A DNA stretch of 64,000 nucleotides from Flavobacterium saccharophilum (GCF_900142735.1 NZ_FRBY01000002.1:372001-436000), one strand, 5' to 3'. Positions 26,525 through 36,459 are shown, counted from the first letter of the stretch. Made by a program: numbers and translations. The notes: a model not told the origin generated them from the letters alone.

Positions 26525-26527
26525 GTT

Positions 26528-27592
26528 TTACTTTTTTACTTCGACAGTTACATTCATACCGGGTTTTACTTCGGCTAAATCTTTGGCCGCAGCTTCAAAT
26601 TCAATTTTAACTGGAATTCGCTGTGTGATTTTCACAAAATTCCCTGTTGAATTATCAGGTTCAACCATTGAGAATTTCGCTCCTGTGGCCGGCGAAAAAC
26701 CTAGTACTTTTCCTTTAAATTCTTTTCCGTCCAATGCATCAATGGTAATGGTAACCTGTTGCCCTTGTTTTATTTTTTCGATTTGAGTTTCTTTAAAATT
26801 GGCCGATATCCATAGCTTTTGGTTCAGTACGATCGTGGCTATTGTTTGATTGGCGTTGATTAATTCTCCAATCGAAAGATTGCGCTCTCCAACATAACCA
26901 TCAGATGGGGCTATTATGCTGGTATATGATAATTGCAACTTTGCTGCATCAAGATCTGCTTTTTTTCTGGCGACTGTTGCTCGCGCTGCTTCCAGATTGA
27001 TATTGCTCTGTTTGGTTACAGAACCGCTGGCTTCCAGTCCTTTCCGACTCGCTTTTACATAGGCTTCCTCCGATTTCAGTTTCGAAATAACCTGATCATA
27101 CTGGTTACGCGTCACAGCCGAATCGGCATACATATTTTTGAAGCGCTGATAATCTTTTTGTGCTTTTTCAAGACTTGCCAAATCTCCAGCCAACTTTTCC
27201 TGTCCCGAAGCCTGATTGGATGCTGAGGTCGTAATGGTCTGCACTAAGGAATGCAGGTTTCCTTCGGCTATAGCCAAATCAGCTTCGGCCTGCTTTACTT
27301 TTATACTATATTCTGAATCATCCAAAATCACCAAAGTATCACCTTTATGAACATACTGATTGGCTTCAAACCTGATTTCCTGAATATGACCGGTTGCTCT
27401 TGCTGCAACACTGTTGATATAAGCCTCAACCTGAGCGTTATTAGTGGTTTCATAATTACTGAAATCAAAAAACAAGCTTAAAATCCATAAAGCTCCGGCA
27501 ATTAAAAAAACAAAAGATAAAACCGTTAAAACCTTATTTCGCCTTTTATCCTTTTTCTGAATTGCTTCATTTGGTACATTTTCTTCGCTCAT
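26528..27592 (-). CDS. HlyD/EmrA family membrane-fusion protein
   Basis: A 354-residue periplasmic adaptor with one N-terminal membrane anchor (VLTVLSFVFLIAGALWILSL), a split biotinyl-lipoyl domain (GHIQEIRFEANQYVHKGDTL early, IIAPSDGYVGERNLSIGELI late), and between them a long coiled-coil hairpin (about residues 80-195). A C-terminal beta-barrel ends VKPGMNVTVEVKK. It links the inner-membrane MFS pump to TolC. Gaps to its neighbours are 11 and 3 bp. Confidence 0.9.
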   Translation of the reverse strand: MSEENVPNEAIQKKDKRRNKVLTVLSFVFLIAGALWILSLFFDFSNYETTNNAQVEAYINSVAARATGHIQEIRFEANQYVHKGDTLVILDDSEYSIKVKQAEADLAIAEGNLHSLVQTITTSASNQASGQEKLAGDLASLEKAQKDYQRFKNMYADSAVTRNQYDQVISKLKSEEAYVKASRKGLEASGSVTKQSNINLEAARATVARKKADLDAAKLQLSYTSIIAPSDGYVGERNLSIGELINANQTIATIVLNQKLWISANFKETQIEKIKQGQQVTITIDALDGKEFKGKVLGFSPATGAKFSMVEPDNSTGNFVKITQRIPVKIEFEAAAKDLAEVKPGMNVTVEVKK

Positions 27593-27603
27593 GATGTCTT
27601 ATC

Positions 27604-28944
27604 TTAAAGTTTACCCATGGCATATTGCAGGGAATAATATTGAATAATTAAATCTAAATTGGCGTTAACCAATTCAATTCGGGAGTTATTTAATTGTAAT
27701 TCAGCATCTACGATTTCGCTGATTAAGGCAAAATCGTTATCATATCTGCTTTTTACAATCTTATAATTGCTCATGGAGAGCTCCACATCTTTTTTAAAGG
27801 TTTTGATATTCTCTTTACTTTCGACATAACGTACATAAGCATTTTTTACCTCAGTACCAATTTGATCTTTCGTAACAGCCAAAGCAATATTACTCTTATC
27901 AATCTCCAATTTATCGCCTGATATTCTGTGCTTTAAAGTATAAAAACTCGACACATCCCAACTTAAAGAAAGGCCGGCAGCCCAATAATTAAGTATATTG
28001 ACATAAGTTGGCCATTGTGCCGGATATTCTGTATTCAGAATAAGATTAGCGTTGATATTGGGCAGGAAGCCACTTTTAGTTAAACTCAAAGAGGATTCAG
28101 AAAGCTGAATACCTATTTCAGCTCTTTTTAATTCTTCCCGGTTTTGAAAGGCTTCTTTTAAACTTTGCTGAAGATCTAAATTTTCTGTGGGAATCATGCT
28201 TTCTGTAACTTCAGGCTTTAAAATGGTATTCGTTGGAAAACCAATTAAAATATCCAGATAATTACTGATCAATTCGATTGTATTGGTACTTCTAAAAACT
28301 GAAACCTTAAAGTTAGATTGTTGTAATTCGGTTCTTAAAAGATCACTTTTTAAATTCTGCCCGTTATTAACACGTGATTTTAACTGACTGATACGAAGGT
28401 CGGTATTGATAATATTTTGTTTGGTTACCTCAATTTGGCGGTATAATTTTTCAAGGGTAAAATATTGTTCTGTAATCGCATTTTTAACGTCGGCTTCCGT
28501 CATTTTAACAACGGATTCCTGCATTTGGCTCAGCAATTTTTGCTGTTCGATTCGGTTATTAATGGAACCTCCACTGTAAATAGGAACGGCAGATACGACA
28601 TTGGCAAATCCCATATGATTCAAATAATCTACTGTAATGTTGTTTTCATAGAACCCTTCGTATAATTTAGGATCTCCTATATAGGTATATCCGGCGCTTA
28701 ACCCGATACGGGGCATTTTAGCAATTTTAGCCTGATCTACATTTTCATTGGCAATAGCCAGATTGGCGTTGGCAATTTTAAGTTGTTTGTTGTTCTGAAT
28801 ACCAAGTAAGATGGCTTCCTCCAGCTTGATTTTTTTTGCCGTAGGGAGACTATCTTGCTGGGCAAAACTTAAGTTGTGGGAACAAAAGACCAAAACAAAA
28901 AGTACATATTTTAAAGCTGAATTTTTTAAATGCCAATAATTCAT
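27604..28944 (-). CDS. TolC family outer-membrane efflux protein
   Basis: A 446-residue outer-membrane channel with a signal peptide ending HNLSFAQ. The OEP repeat pattern is seen twice: IKLEEAILLGIQNNKQLKIA in the first half and QSLKEAFQNREELKRAEIGI in the second, each starting a helical barrel arm. It provides the exit duct for the tripartite pump and is the first gene of the minus-strand operon. Its upstream region (28945-29166) has a possible minus-strand -7 element near 29068-29075 (CAAAAGTA on plus), without a clear partner. Confidence 0.9.
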   Translation of the reverse strand: MNYWHLKNSALKYVLFVLVFCSHNLSFAQQDSLPTAKKIKLEEAILLGIQNNKQLKIANANLAIANENVDQAKIAKMPRIGLSAGYTYIGDPKLYEGFYENNITVDYLNHMGFANVVSAVPIYSGGSINNRIEQQKLLSQMQESVVKMTEADVKNAITEQYFTLEKLYRQIEVTKQNIINTDLRISQLKSRVNNGQNLKSDLLRTELQQSNFKVSVFRSTNTIELISNYLDILIGFPTNTILKPEVTESMIPTENLDLQQSLKEAFQNREELKRAEIGIQLSESSLSLTKSGFLPNINANLILNTEYPAQWPTYVNILNYWAAGLSLSWDVSSFYTLKHRISGDKLEIDKSNIALAVTKDQIGTEVKNAYVRYVESKENIKTFKKDVELSMSNYKIVKSRYDNDFALISEIVDAELQLNNSRIELVNANLDLIIQYYSLQYAMGKL

Positions 28945-29166
28945 TCGATTTAATTCGTTTAATTTTTTGATATGAGACCGGTAACAGCAAATAGTTCATT
29001 TTAAACAACTTCAATAAGGGATTTGGGCGGGGCAATAAATTCAATTATAAGGTAACTAACTCTCTATCAAAAGTATCGATTTATTTTTAAAATTAAAATA
29101 TTATGTTAAAATTATCTTTGAATTATCCGATTAATTGTTAAAATAAAGAAACTTTAAAATTTAGAT

Positions 29167-30204
29167 TTACAATAAAATTCCGTTTTGCGCTTTAATAGAT
29201 TTTGGAATATCTTCTTCTTTCAGCATGTGTTTCAAATCAATTTCGATGGTGCGGCAAATAGAAAGCATCGGAATATCGTTTGGTAGACCTCCAAAGGGAT
29301 TTTCAGAATAATCACCAACAAGTTCCATTAGAAGGAAAATCCAGGAAACAATACTTACGACCGGAATAAACAACCAGACATTATAATGACCCATTTGATC
29401 AAACTGGGCAATTAACCCAAATGGTAATAAAAAAATAAAGATCCAGACAAATAAATTACTTGCATAAGCATATAAACGGGGTAACGGAAAATTTTTAATT
29501 CGCTCTGCCTTACCCTGTTCATCATATAAATTATTTAAAAGGGTTTGCAATTGCACATGGTAAAAATCGTTTATAATGTCATCTTTTCTAAGCTGCATTA
29601 AATCTTGCGATTGCAAATCAATAATATGCGTAGCCATGTTCCTGAATCGCTTCAGATCAGCATATTCCTCAGAATTAAGATATTTTTCCATCATCTCTTT
29701 CGTAAAATCATCTTCAAGAGTATCACCAGCCACTTTTTCTATTGATCTTCGGCTCCTTTTGGCAATATGAGTCCCAAGTGTAATATGTTCCCAGGATGTG
29801 GGTATTGATAATTGGGCACGAAAAGCATACACATAAGCAATATTTCTGTAAATGAGTTTTTTGGTTATGGCAGCAATTTCTTCCTCGGTAAATTTTTCAG
29901 ACGAAAGGTGATTTTTAATATAACCTCTCGTAGTAACACCCCACATACGGCTAATATTAAGGATCGTTCCCCATATTTTTCTGGCTTCCCAGATTCGCTC
30001 ATACGATTGGTTGTTTTTAAAACCAATGTAAAAAGATACCGCAGTACCAATGATCCCGATACTAACCCACGGAATTGCAATCCATTTTAGATGAAGGAAT
30101 TCGTATGAAAATAAAACCAGAAACGACCATACAATAATCCATAATAAATAACCTCCGCTAAATTTCACTAATGCACTAAAGCTGAAACTATTATTTACAA
30201 ACAT
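29167..30204 (-). CDS. bestrophin family channel protein
   Basis: A 345-residue membrane protein of the bestrophin/RFP-TM family. Signature segments are IGIIGTAVSFYIGFKNNQSY (about residues 52-71) with the following YERIWEARKIWG, RNIAYVYAFRAQL, and the C-terminal LLMELVGDYSENPFGGLPND block with the conserved ENPFG. Bacterial homologues are ion channels. It stands alone, 222 bp upstream of the TolC operon. Confidence 0.9.
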   Translation of the reverse strand: MFVNNSFSFSALVKFSGGYLLWIIVWSFLVLFSYEFLHLKWIAIPWVSIGIIGTAVSFYIGFKNNQSYERIWEARKIWGTILNISRMWGVTTRGYIKNHLSSEKFTEEEIAAITKKLIYRNIAYVYAFRAQLSIPTSWEHITLGTHIAKRSRRSIEKVAGDTLEDDFTKEMMEKYLNSEEYADLKRFRNMATHIIDLQSQDLMQLRKDDIINDFYHVQLQTLLNNLYDEQGKAERIKNFPLPRLYAYASNLFVWIFIFLLPFGLIAQFDQMGHYNVWLFIPVVSIVSWIFLLMELVGDYSENPFGGLPNDIPMLSICRTIEIDLKHMLKEEDIPKSIKAQNGILL

Positions 30205-30388
30205 AATTATCTGATTTTATAAGCCTTATAAAGATAAAAATTAGCGTAATACAAATATCATTTTAAGTATAAAAAGTGGTATTTAACCGTTAAAATTATT
30301 TATCCGAAACTTAAAACCTTGACATTATATAAAATCATATATGAAATTATGTAACTTTAACTGACTCTTTTCTTGGTATTTTTAGAAT

Positions 30389-30772
30389 ATGAACTATCAA
30401 CGTATTTTGATAATAGATGATGATCCTGAAGATATTGATATATTTTCAGAAGCCGTTAATTCATTTAAGGAAAATATCACTATTACAGCGGCTACAGATG
30501 CTTCTGTGGCTCTGGAAGACCTCAAAAAAGCAACACAATTACCGGATATTATTTTTCTTGATTTGCAAATGCCGCGTTTAACGGGAAAAGATTTTTTGCA
30601 AAAAATAAAAGAAGATGACCATTTACAAAATATACCTATTATCGTTTTATCCGGCCAGTCAGATCTAATCATAAAAGATACTTATCAAAAAATTGGTGCC
30701 AGTAATTTTATTTGCAAACCAAATAGTTACAAAGAATTAATTCAAATACTTCACGAAATACTTTATTCGTAA
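30389..30772 (+). CDS. single-domain response regulator
   Basis: A 127-residue REC-only protein. Acidic pocket residues are in ILIIDDDPED, the phospho-acceptor is Asp58 (IIFLDLQMPR), and the switch residues are in VLSGQS and FICKPNS. There is no output domain and no adjacent kinase, so it probably acts as a phosphate shuttle or adaptor for distant kinases. The inverted repeat at 30796-30818 follows the stop codon. Confidence 0.9.
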   Translation: MNYQRILIIDDDPEDIDIFSEAVNSFKENITITAATDASVALEDLKKATQLPDIIFLDLQMPRLTGKDFLQKIKEDDHLQNIPIIVLSGQSDLIIKDTYQKIGASNFICKPNSYKELIQILHEILYS

Positions 30773-30795
30773 ATTAAACCTTTTTCACATACCCT

Positions 30796-30818
30796 AATCT
30801 TAAGACTGAATTAAGATT
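30796..30818 (+). terminator. possible terminator after the response regulator
   Basis: AATCTTAA and TTAAGATT are an 8-bp inverted repeat separated by seven bases, followed by TGATTTTCTTTT. Confidence 0.4.
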
Positions 30819-30839
30819 GATTTTCTTTTCCAAATAAAA

Positions 30840-30869
30840 TTGTCTTACTAATATTTATTTTTACATTTG
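30840..30869 (+). promoter_or_regulatory. Bacteroidota-type promoter of the ankyrin operon
   Basis: TTG at 30840-30842, a 19-base spacer and TACATTTG at 30862-30869. It lies about 100 bases before the gene at 30967. Confidence 0.6.
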
Positions 30870-30966
30870 CCTTATTTTTATTTATTCTAAATAGATTACT
30901 TTAAAAGTACTTTTAGAAGAAATAAAAGTATGACCAAACTCTTTATAAAATTGTAAAATTCTAAAT

Positions 30967-32448
30967 ATGAAAAAGAAACTTTTCATTTCAATTGCATTAG
31001 TTGCTGCTCTATTTTCTAATGCACAGCAAAAGAATACGTTATTAGAAGCAAGCTTTTGGAAAACTACTCCAAATGTAGAAACTGTAAAAGCCGAAATAGC
31101 AAAAGGAAACAATCCGTCTCAATCCAATCCAAATGCATTTGATGTTGTTGTGCTTGCCATTAATAATGACGCACCTAATGAAACAGTTAAATTTTTATTA
31201 GACCAGTCAGGTAACCCTGTTACTAAATCAACTCACGATAATCGTATTTACCTGCATTGGGCCGCTTACAGAGGAAATACCGAATTAGTAGAATATCTTA
31301 TCACCAAAGGTTCAGATATAAACAATGAAGACAGCCACGGTGCGACGCCGGCGGATTTTGCAGCCATGAACGGACAAACTAACCCTGCTTTATATGAAGC
31401 TTTTTTTAAAGCAGGATTAAATCCGAAGAAAAAATATAAAGATGGAGCAAACTTATTACTTCTTGTTATTCCGTTCGATAAAAATCTAGCTGCAGCCGAA
31501 TATTTTACTACAAAAGGAATGTCTCTTAAAGATGTAGATAACGACGGAAATACCGCTTTTAATTATGCTGCAAGAGTTGGAAACATTGATTTATTAAAGA
31601 AAATAGCAGCAAAAGGAGTTACATATAATGACAATGCGTTATTTTTTGCTGCTCAGGGAAGCCGAAGAGAAACTACTTCATTAGAAGCTTATAAATATTT
31701 GACAGAAGAATTAAAACTAAACCCTGCAGCCGTAAACAAATCAGGAGAAAATATATTGCATTTACTGGCTGGCAAACCCAATCAAAAAGAAATCATCAGT
31801 TACTTTCTTGCAAAAGGCGCAGATGCTAATAAAGTAAATAAAGACGGAAACACCCCTTTTATGCTTGCAGCTGGAGCCAGAGAAAATGGTGCATTGGAAT
31901 TGTTGCTTCCAACCGCGAAAAACATCAATTTAAAAAATATAAAAGGAGAATCAGCTTTGACATTAGCTGTAAAATCAGGAACACCTGACAATGTTGCTCT
32001 TCTTTTAAACAAAGGTGCTGATGTAAATGTTACCGATAAAGATGGTAATAATCTGGGCGTATACCTAATTCAATCATACCGTCCTGAATCAAAAGGGCAA
32101 GATCCTTTTGAAGCAAAAATAAAATTGCTACAAGACAAAGGATTAAATCTTGCTGCTCCTCAAAAAGATGGTAACACTTTGTATCATTTAGCAGTTGTAA
32201 AAAGTGATTTCACCTTGTTAAAAAAATTAGCCCCTTTAAATATTGATGTCAATGCCAAAAACAAAGACAGTATGACGGCTTTACATAAAGCTGCCATGAT
32301 TTCTAAAAACGATGAAATCCTGAAATACCTGATTTCTATTGGAGCCAAAAAAGACATTAAAACCGAATTTGACGAAAGCGCCTACGCTCTTGCCAAAGAA
32401 AACGAGTCATTAACCAAACAAAACATATCAGTCGAATTTTTAAAATAA
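30967..32448 (+). CDS. exported ankyrin-repeat protein
   Basis: A 493-residue protein with a signal peptide ending ALFSNAQ. At least eight ankyrin repeats follow, e.g. IYLHWAAYRGNTELVEYLIT, NTAFNYAARVGNIDLLKKIA, ESALTLAVKSGTPDNVALLL and MTALHKAAMISKNDEILKYL. Ankyrin repeats mediate protein binding; being exported, it probably acts in the periplasm or on the surface. It begins a plus-strand series with a DUF2271 protein (62 bp later), a PepSY-reductase and ApbE, so I infer a scaffold or partner role in that redox system. Confidence 0.88.
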   Translation: MKKKLFISIALVAALFSNAQQKNTLLEASFWKTTPNVETVKAEIAKGNNPSQSNPNAFDVVVLAINNDAPNETVKFLLDQSGNPVTKSTHDNRIYLHWAAYRGNTELVEYLITKGSDINNEDSHGATPADFAAMNGQTNPALYEAFFKAGLNPKKKYKDGANLLLLVIPFDKNLAAAEYFTTKGMSLKDVDNDGNTAFNYAARVGNIDLLKKIAAKGVTYNDNALFFAAQGSRRETTSLEAYKYLTEELKLNPAAVNKSGENILHLLAGKPNQKEIISYFLAKGADANKVNKDGNTPFMLAAGARENGALELLLPTAKNINLKNIKGESALTLAVKSGTPDNVALLLNKGADVNVTDKDGNNLGVYLIQSYRPESKGQDPFEAKIKLLQDKGLNLAAPQKDGNTLYHLAVVKSDFTLLKKLAPLNIDVNAKNKDSMTALHKAAMISKNDEILKYLISIGAKKDIKTEFDESAYALAKENESLTKQNISVEFLK

Positions 32449-32510
32449 ACAATCTTTTGAAATTCCAAATTTCAAATTCCAAATTCTAAATTTTATAAAA
32501 AATACAATAC

Positions 32511-32990
32511 ATGAAATCAATTCTTAAAGTAGCTTTTACAGCTGCGTTAATTTGCCTTGTCTCTTTCCAGTCTGTTGCACAAAGCAAATACAAATGTATG
32601 CTTCAAATGAACAATTATATGGGAGAAGGTGCTTATATCGTAGTTTCACTTATTAACCCAAAAGGAGAATACGAAAAAACGCTTTATGTAATGGGTGATG
32701 ACAAAAAATGGTACACATCCTTAAAAGAATGGAATAAATTTCAGACTAAGAAACATGACGATATCAGCGCTATCAGCGGGGCATCGGTAACGGGTGGTGA
32801 CCGTAGTATCACTACTTTTGAAATTGAAGATTCTAAATTGAATAAAGGATATAAATTACGTTTTGAATCGGCTGTTGAAGATCAAAAATACTATGTAACG
32901 GATGCTGAAGTTGTGCTTACAACTGCAGGTCTTGCTGATAAAACAGAAGGTAAAGGTTATATTAAATACGTAAGATTAAACAAAATTTAA
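32511..32990 (+). CDS. DUF2271 family periplasmic protein
   Basis: A 159-residue exported protein with a signal peptide ending FQSVAQ. The body is the DUF2271 beta domain: YKCMLQMNNYMGEGAYIVVS, KWYTSLKEW and the C-terminal RFESAVEDQKYYVTDAEVVL. The stretch DDISAISGASVTGGD resembles the S/T-G-A-T/S site at which ApbE links FMN to Rnf/Nqr subunits (usual form DxxSGAT), though the usual Asp is displaced. An apbE gene lies two genes downstream. I infer a flavinylated electron carrier, moderately sure. Confidence 0.8.
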   Translation: MKSILKVAFTAALICLVSFQSVAQSKYKCMLQMNNYMGEGAYIVVSLINPKGEYEKTLYVMGDDKKWYTSLKEWNKFQTKKHDDISAISGASVTGGDRSITTFEIEDSKLNKGYKLRFESAVEDQKYYVTDAEVVLTTAGLADKTEGKGYIKYVRLNKI

Positions 32991-33002
32991 CAATAGAAAT
33001 CT

Positions 33003-33037
33003 AAGCTTTGTCAAAGTTTTGAACTTTGACAAAGCTT
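33003..33037. repeat. perfect 16-bp inverted repeat
   Basis: AAGCTTTGTCAAAGTT and its exact complement flank a TTG loop between the DUF2271 and PepSY genes. A short T-containing stretch follows (ACTTACTTTTT), so it may act as a weak terminator or a processing hairpin. Confidence 0.7.
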
Positions 33038-33061
33038 ACTTACTTTTTAGCATAATACTTC

Positions 33062-35248
33062 ATGACTCTTTCCTTTTGGCGTTCCTCTCACCTGACTTTG
33101 GCTTTGGTTTCTTCTTTATTTTTGATCTTGGCATCGGTAACGGGTATTATCCTGGCAGTTGATGCTGTACAGGAAAAAACACTTCCGTACAAAGTCGAAA
33201 ATTTTGATACAATAACTTTAGGAGAGACGCTTCCTGTACTAAAAAAGAATTATTCTGAAATGACCGAATTAACTGTTGATTACAATCAGTTTGTAACACT
33301 GCAGGCCATCGATCAGGATGGGAATGACATCAACGCTTATGTTGATGTCAAAACAGGAAAAAAAATAGGAACTCCGGTAAAGAAAAGTGAATTTATTCAA
33401 TGGATTACGAGTTTTCATCGTTCTCTGTTTCTACATGAAGCCGGTCGTTTTTTTGTGGGTGTTATTTCTTTTTTATTATTCCTGATCGCGATTTCCGGAT
33501 TTGTTTTGGTTTTGAAAAGACAAAAAGGAATCCGCAATTTCTTTTCGAAAGTGATCAAAGAATATTTTGCTCAATATTACCATGTAATTTTAGGGCGATT
33601 GGCTTTAATTCCGATTCTGATTATTGCACTTACAGGAACGTATTTATCACTGGAAAGGTTTAACTTTTTCATGGATAAAAAAGAGCAAAGACAAAAAACA
33701 GAAAGCATTGCTGCTGCCAAAAAAGCTACGAAAGTCAATGTTTTCAAGACTATATTTTTATCGGATGTAAAGAAAATCGAATTTCCTTTTACGGATGATC
33801 CTGAAGAATATTATATCATTGAATTAAAAGACCGCGAAATTGAAGTAAATCAAATTACGGGCGAAGTAATTAGCGAAAAAAGATCGCCATTAACGGCTCA
33901 ATTTGCTGCTTTGAGTTTAGACCTTCATACCGGAAGAATTAACGCGATCTGGGCTTTAGTTCTGGCTCTTGCATCTGCCAACATTCTCTTTTTTATCTAT
34001 TCTGGTTTTGCCATGACCTTGAAAAGAAGATCAAGCCGAATCAAGAATAAGTTCAAAGCCAGCGAAAGCAAATACATTTTATTGGCAGGCTCCGAAAACG
34101 GAAGTTCACTTAGATTTGCCAATGCGATTCAGAAACAATTGAATGCCGCTGGTGAAAAAGCTTTTTTAACCGAATTGAATAGCTACACGATTTTCCCAAA
34201 AGCAGAACATATCATCGTGTTCTCTTCCACACACGGATTGGGCGACGCGCCATCCAACGGAAGAAAATTTATTTCCCTTTTACAAAAACACAAGCAAGAA
34301 CAAAAAATCAATTTTTCTGTGGTTGGATTTGGTTCAACGGCTTATCCTGATTTTTGTGGTTTTGCGCGTGAAATTGATGAACTTTTAGAAGAACAAAACT
34401 GGGCGGAACGTTTTCTGGATCTACAGACTGTCAATGATAAATCGGCTGTGGAGTTTGTGGAGTGGATTAAATTATGGAGTGCCAAAACCGGAATTCTATT
34501 GTCTACAACGCCTTCTTTATACAATCACGCTCCGAAAGGTTTGCAGAAATTAATGGTTTTAGATAAAACCGCTATTTCTGAGACAGAACATACTTTTATC
34601 CTTACGCTTAGAGCTAATATGAGAGCCAAATTTACTTCTGGTGATTTACTGGCTATCTATCCTGCCAATGACACCAGAGAGCGCCTCTACTCTATCGGAA
34701 ATCATTCCGGCAACATTCAGTTGGTTGTCAAACTACATCCAAACGGATTGGGTTCCGGCTTTTTGAATGAGTTAAAACCCGGTAAGGTCATCAAAGCAAG
34801 AATCATCAATAATCATGCTTTTCATTTACCAAAGAAAGCTTCAAAAGTGGCATTTATCTCCAACGGAACCGGAATTGCGCCTTTCCTTGGAATGATCGAA
34901 CAAAACAAGAAAAAAACCGAAACACATTTATACGCGGGCTTTAGAATGGAAACGGAAACGGTTTCAGGTTATAAAGAATTTGCATCCCAAATGATGCAGA
35001 AACAACATTTGCAAAGCTTCCATTTGGCCTTATCTCGTGAAGAAAATCATTATTATGTAATGGATTTGATCCAGCGTGATGCTGACTTTTTTCTAGATTT
35101 ATTAGAAAATAATGGCGTAATCATGATTTGTGGTTCCTTGGCGATGCAAAAAGATGTCGAATCGACGCTTGATGCTTTATTAGTGAAGAAAAATAAACAA
35201 CTAAGCGATTATAAAAACAAGGGTCAATTATTGACGGATTGTTATTAA
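33062..35248 (+). CDS. PepSY-TM / flavodoxin / FAD-NAD(P) reductase fusion
   Basis: A 728-residue inner-membrane oxidoreductase. The N-terminal third is a PepSY_TM module with four membrane helices (about residues 10-33, 133-152, 180-200, 300-322) and periplasmic PepSY-like stretches. A flavodoxin-like domain follows (ILLAGSENGSSLRFANAI, FSSTHGLGDAPSNG, about 340-480), then a ferredoxin-reductase domain with RLYSIGN for FAD, FISNGTGIAPFLGM and MICGSLAMQKDV for NAD(P). It can carry electrons from NAD(P)H through FAD and FMN across the membrane. Neighbours DUF2271 and ApbE suggest the outer acceptor is a flavinylated protein. Confidence 0.85.
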   Translation: MTLSFWRSSHLTLALVSSLFLILASVTGIILAVDAVQEKTLPYKVENFDTITLGETLPVLKKNYSEMTELTVDYNQFVTLQAIDQDGNDINAYVDVKTGKKIGTPVKKSEFIQWITSFHRSLFLHEAGRFFVGVISFLLFLIAISGFVLVLKRQKGIRNFFSKVIKEYFAQYYHVILGRLALIPILIIALTGTYLSLERFNFFMDKKEQRQKTESIAAAKKATKVNVFKTIFLSDVKKIEFPFTDDPEEYYIIELKDREIEVNQITGEVISEKRSPLTAQFAALSLDLHTGRINAIWALVLALASANILFFIYSGFAMTLKRRSSRIKNKFKASESKYILLAGSENGSSLRFANAIQKQLNAAGEKAFLTELNSYTIFPKAEHIIVFSSTHGLGDAPSNGRKFISLLQKHKQEQKINFSVVGFGSTAYPDFCGFAREIDELLEEQNWAERFLDLQTVNDKSAVEFVEWIKLWSAKTGILLSTTPSLYNHAPKGLQKLMVLDKTAISETEHTFILTLRANMRAKFTSGDLLAIYPANDTRERLYSIGNHSGNIQLVVKLHPNGLGSGFLNELKPGKVIKARIINNHAFHLPKKASKVAFISNGTGIAPFLGMIEQNKKKTETHLYAGFRMETETVSGYKEFASQMMQKQHLQSFHLALSREENHYYVMDLIQRDADFFLDLLENNGVIMICGSLAMQKDVESTLDALLVKKNKQLSDYKNKGQLLTDCY

Positions 35249-35280
35249 ATTTAAACCCATAATAAACGTGTCTAAAAATT

Positions 35281-35421
35281 TAAACACATAGAAACATAGC
35301 TTTTTGGACCGCTTAAAAAAGGCATTTCATTTGTCTGAAAACACAAAGACCTATGTGTGAGAAACTAGTTTCTTTCCATATTCTTCTTTCACACATAAAA
35401 CCTATGTTTTCTATGTGTTAA
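35281..35421. repeat. long palindromic intergenic repeat, copy 1
   Basis: About 140 bp starting TAAACACATAGAAACATAG and ending with the near complement CTATGTTTTCTATGTGTTA, so the whole element can fold on itself. An internal hairpin GAAACTAGTTTC is shared with a second copy at 36503-36640. The two copies lie on either side of the apbE gene and share most of their sequence. Confidence 0.8.
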
Positions 35422-35442
35422 AAATTAAACATAACTACTACT

Positions 35443-36459
35443 ATGCAGTCTAAATACAATTCATTTTTCAATTCCTTGTTATTCCTTTTTGTACTGGTTT
35501 GCGGTTTCAATGCTGAAGCCCAAACGTTGCGAAAAAGAACAACAATGCTTATGGGAGGCCGATTTGATATTTCGATTGTAGCAAACGATTCTCTGACAGC
35601 AGAAAAATCCATTGATGAAATTATTGCCGAAATCACCAGAATTGAAAACCTGATTTCAGACTGGAAATCTACTTCACAGGTTTCAGAAGTCAATCAGAAT
35701 GCGGGAATTCGTCCTGTAAAAGTCGATAAAGAAGTTTTTGAACTCACACAAAGAGCGCTGCATTTTTCTGAAATTACAAACGGAGCTTTCGATATCAGTT
35801 TTGCGGCCATGGATCGCATCTGGAAATTTGATGGTTCGATGACCGAAATGCCTTCGGCGGAAGCCATAAAAAAATCAGTAGAGAAAGTCGGTTACAAAAA
35901 CATCATTTTAAACAGCACCCAATCGACCATTTTCCTGAAATTAAAAGGAATGAAAATTGGATTTGGTGCTTTGGGCGAAGGATATGCCACCAATAAATGC
36001 AAAGATATAATGCTTTCAAAAGGCATAAAAGCCGGAATTGTAAACGCTACCGGAGATATGACCGTTTGGGGAAAACAACCGAATGGCAAAGACTGGAACA
36101 TCGGAATGACAAATCCTTTTGATACTGATAAACTTTTTGCCGTTGTTCCGCTGCACGATGGCGCTGTCACAACTTCCGGGAGTTACGAGAAATTTGTGGT
36201 TTTAGATGGGAAACGATATTCTCATATTATCAATCCTGCGACCGGTTACCCTTCGACCGGACTTTGCAGCGTTTCTGTTTTTGGTCCAAATGCCGAAACG
36301 GCCAACGGATTCAGCACTTCTATAATGGTTTTAGGAAAAGAAGCCGGAATCAAACTTATTAATCAATATCCTGAATACCGCTGGATTATGATTACAGATA
36401 AAGGGAAAATTATTAAATCGAAGAATTTTAATAAGACGAAGTTTCATTTAAAAAACTAG
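35443..36459 (+). CDS. apbE: FAD:protein FMN transferase
   Basis: A 338-residue periplasmic enzyme that moves FMN from FAD to a Thr or Ser of target proteins. Signal peptide ends CGFNAEAQ. Family motifs are MLMGGRFDISI, GAFDISFAAMDRIWKFDG, KIGFGALGEGYATNKC (usual D-x-G-G-x-x-K-G position), NATGDMTVWG, VTTSGSYEKF and YSHIINPATGYPS, with the acidic and Thr residues for Mg and FAD in the last part. Its likely target is the DUF2271 protein or the PepSY partner in the same cluster. The gene is bracketed by two copies of a long palindromic repeat, which separates it from the PepSY gene by 194 bp. Confidence 0.93.
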   Translation: MQSKYNSFFNSLLFLFVLVCGFNAEAQTLRKRTTMLMGGRFDISIVANDSLTAEKSIDEIIAEITRIENLISDWKSTSQVSEVNQNAGIRPVKVDKEVFELTQRALHFSEITNGAFDISFAAMDRIWKFDGSMTEMPSAEAIKKSVEKVGYKNIILNSTQSTIFLKLKGMKIGFGALGEGYATNKCKDIMLSKGIKAGIVNATGDMTVWGKQPNGKDWNIGMTNPFDTDKLFAVVPLHDGAVTTSGSYEKFVVLDGKRYSHIINPATGYPSTGLCSVSVFGPNAETANGFSTSIMVLGKEAGIKLINQYPEYRWIMITDKGKIIKSKNFNKTKFHLKN

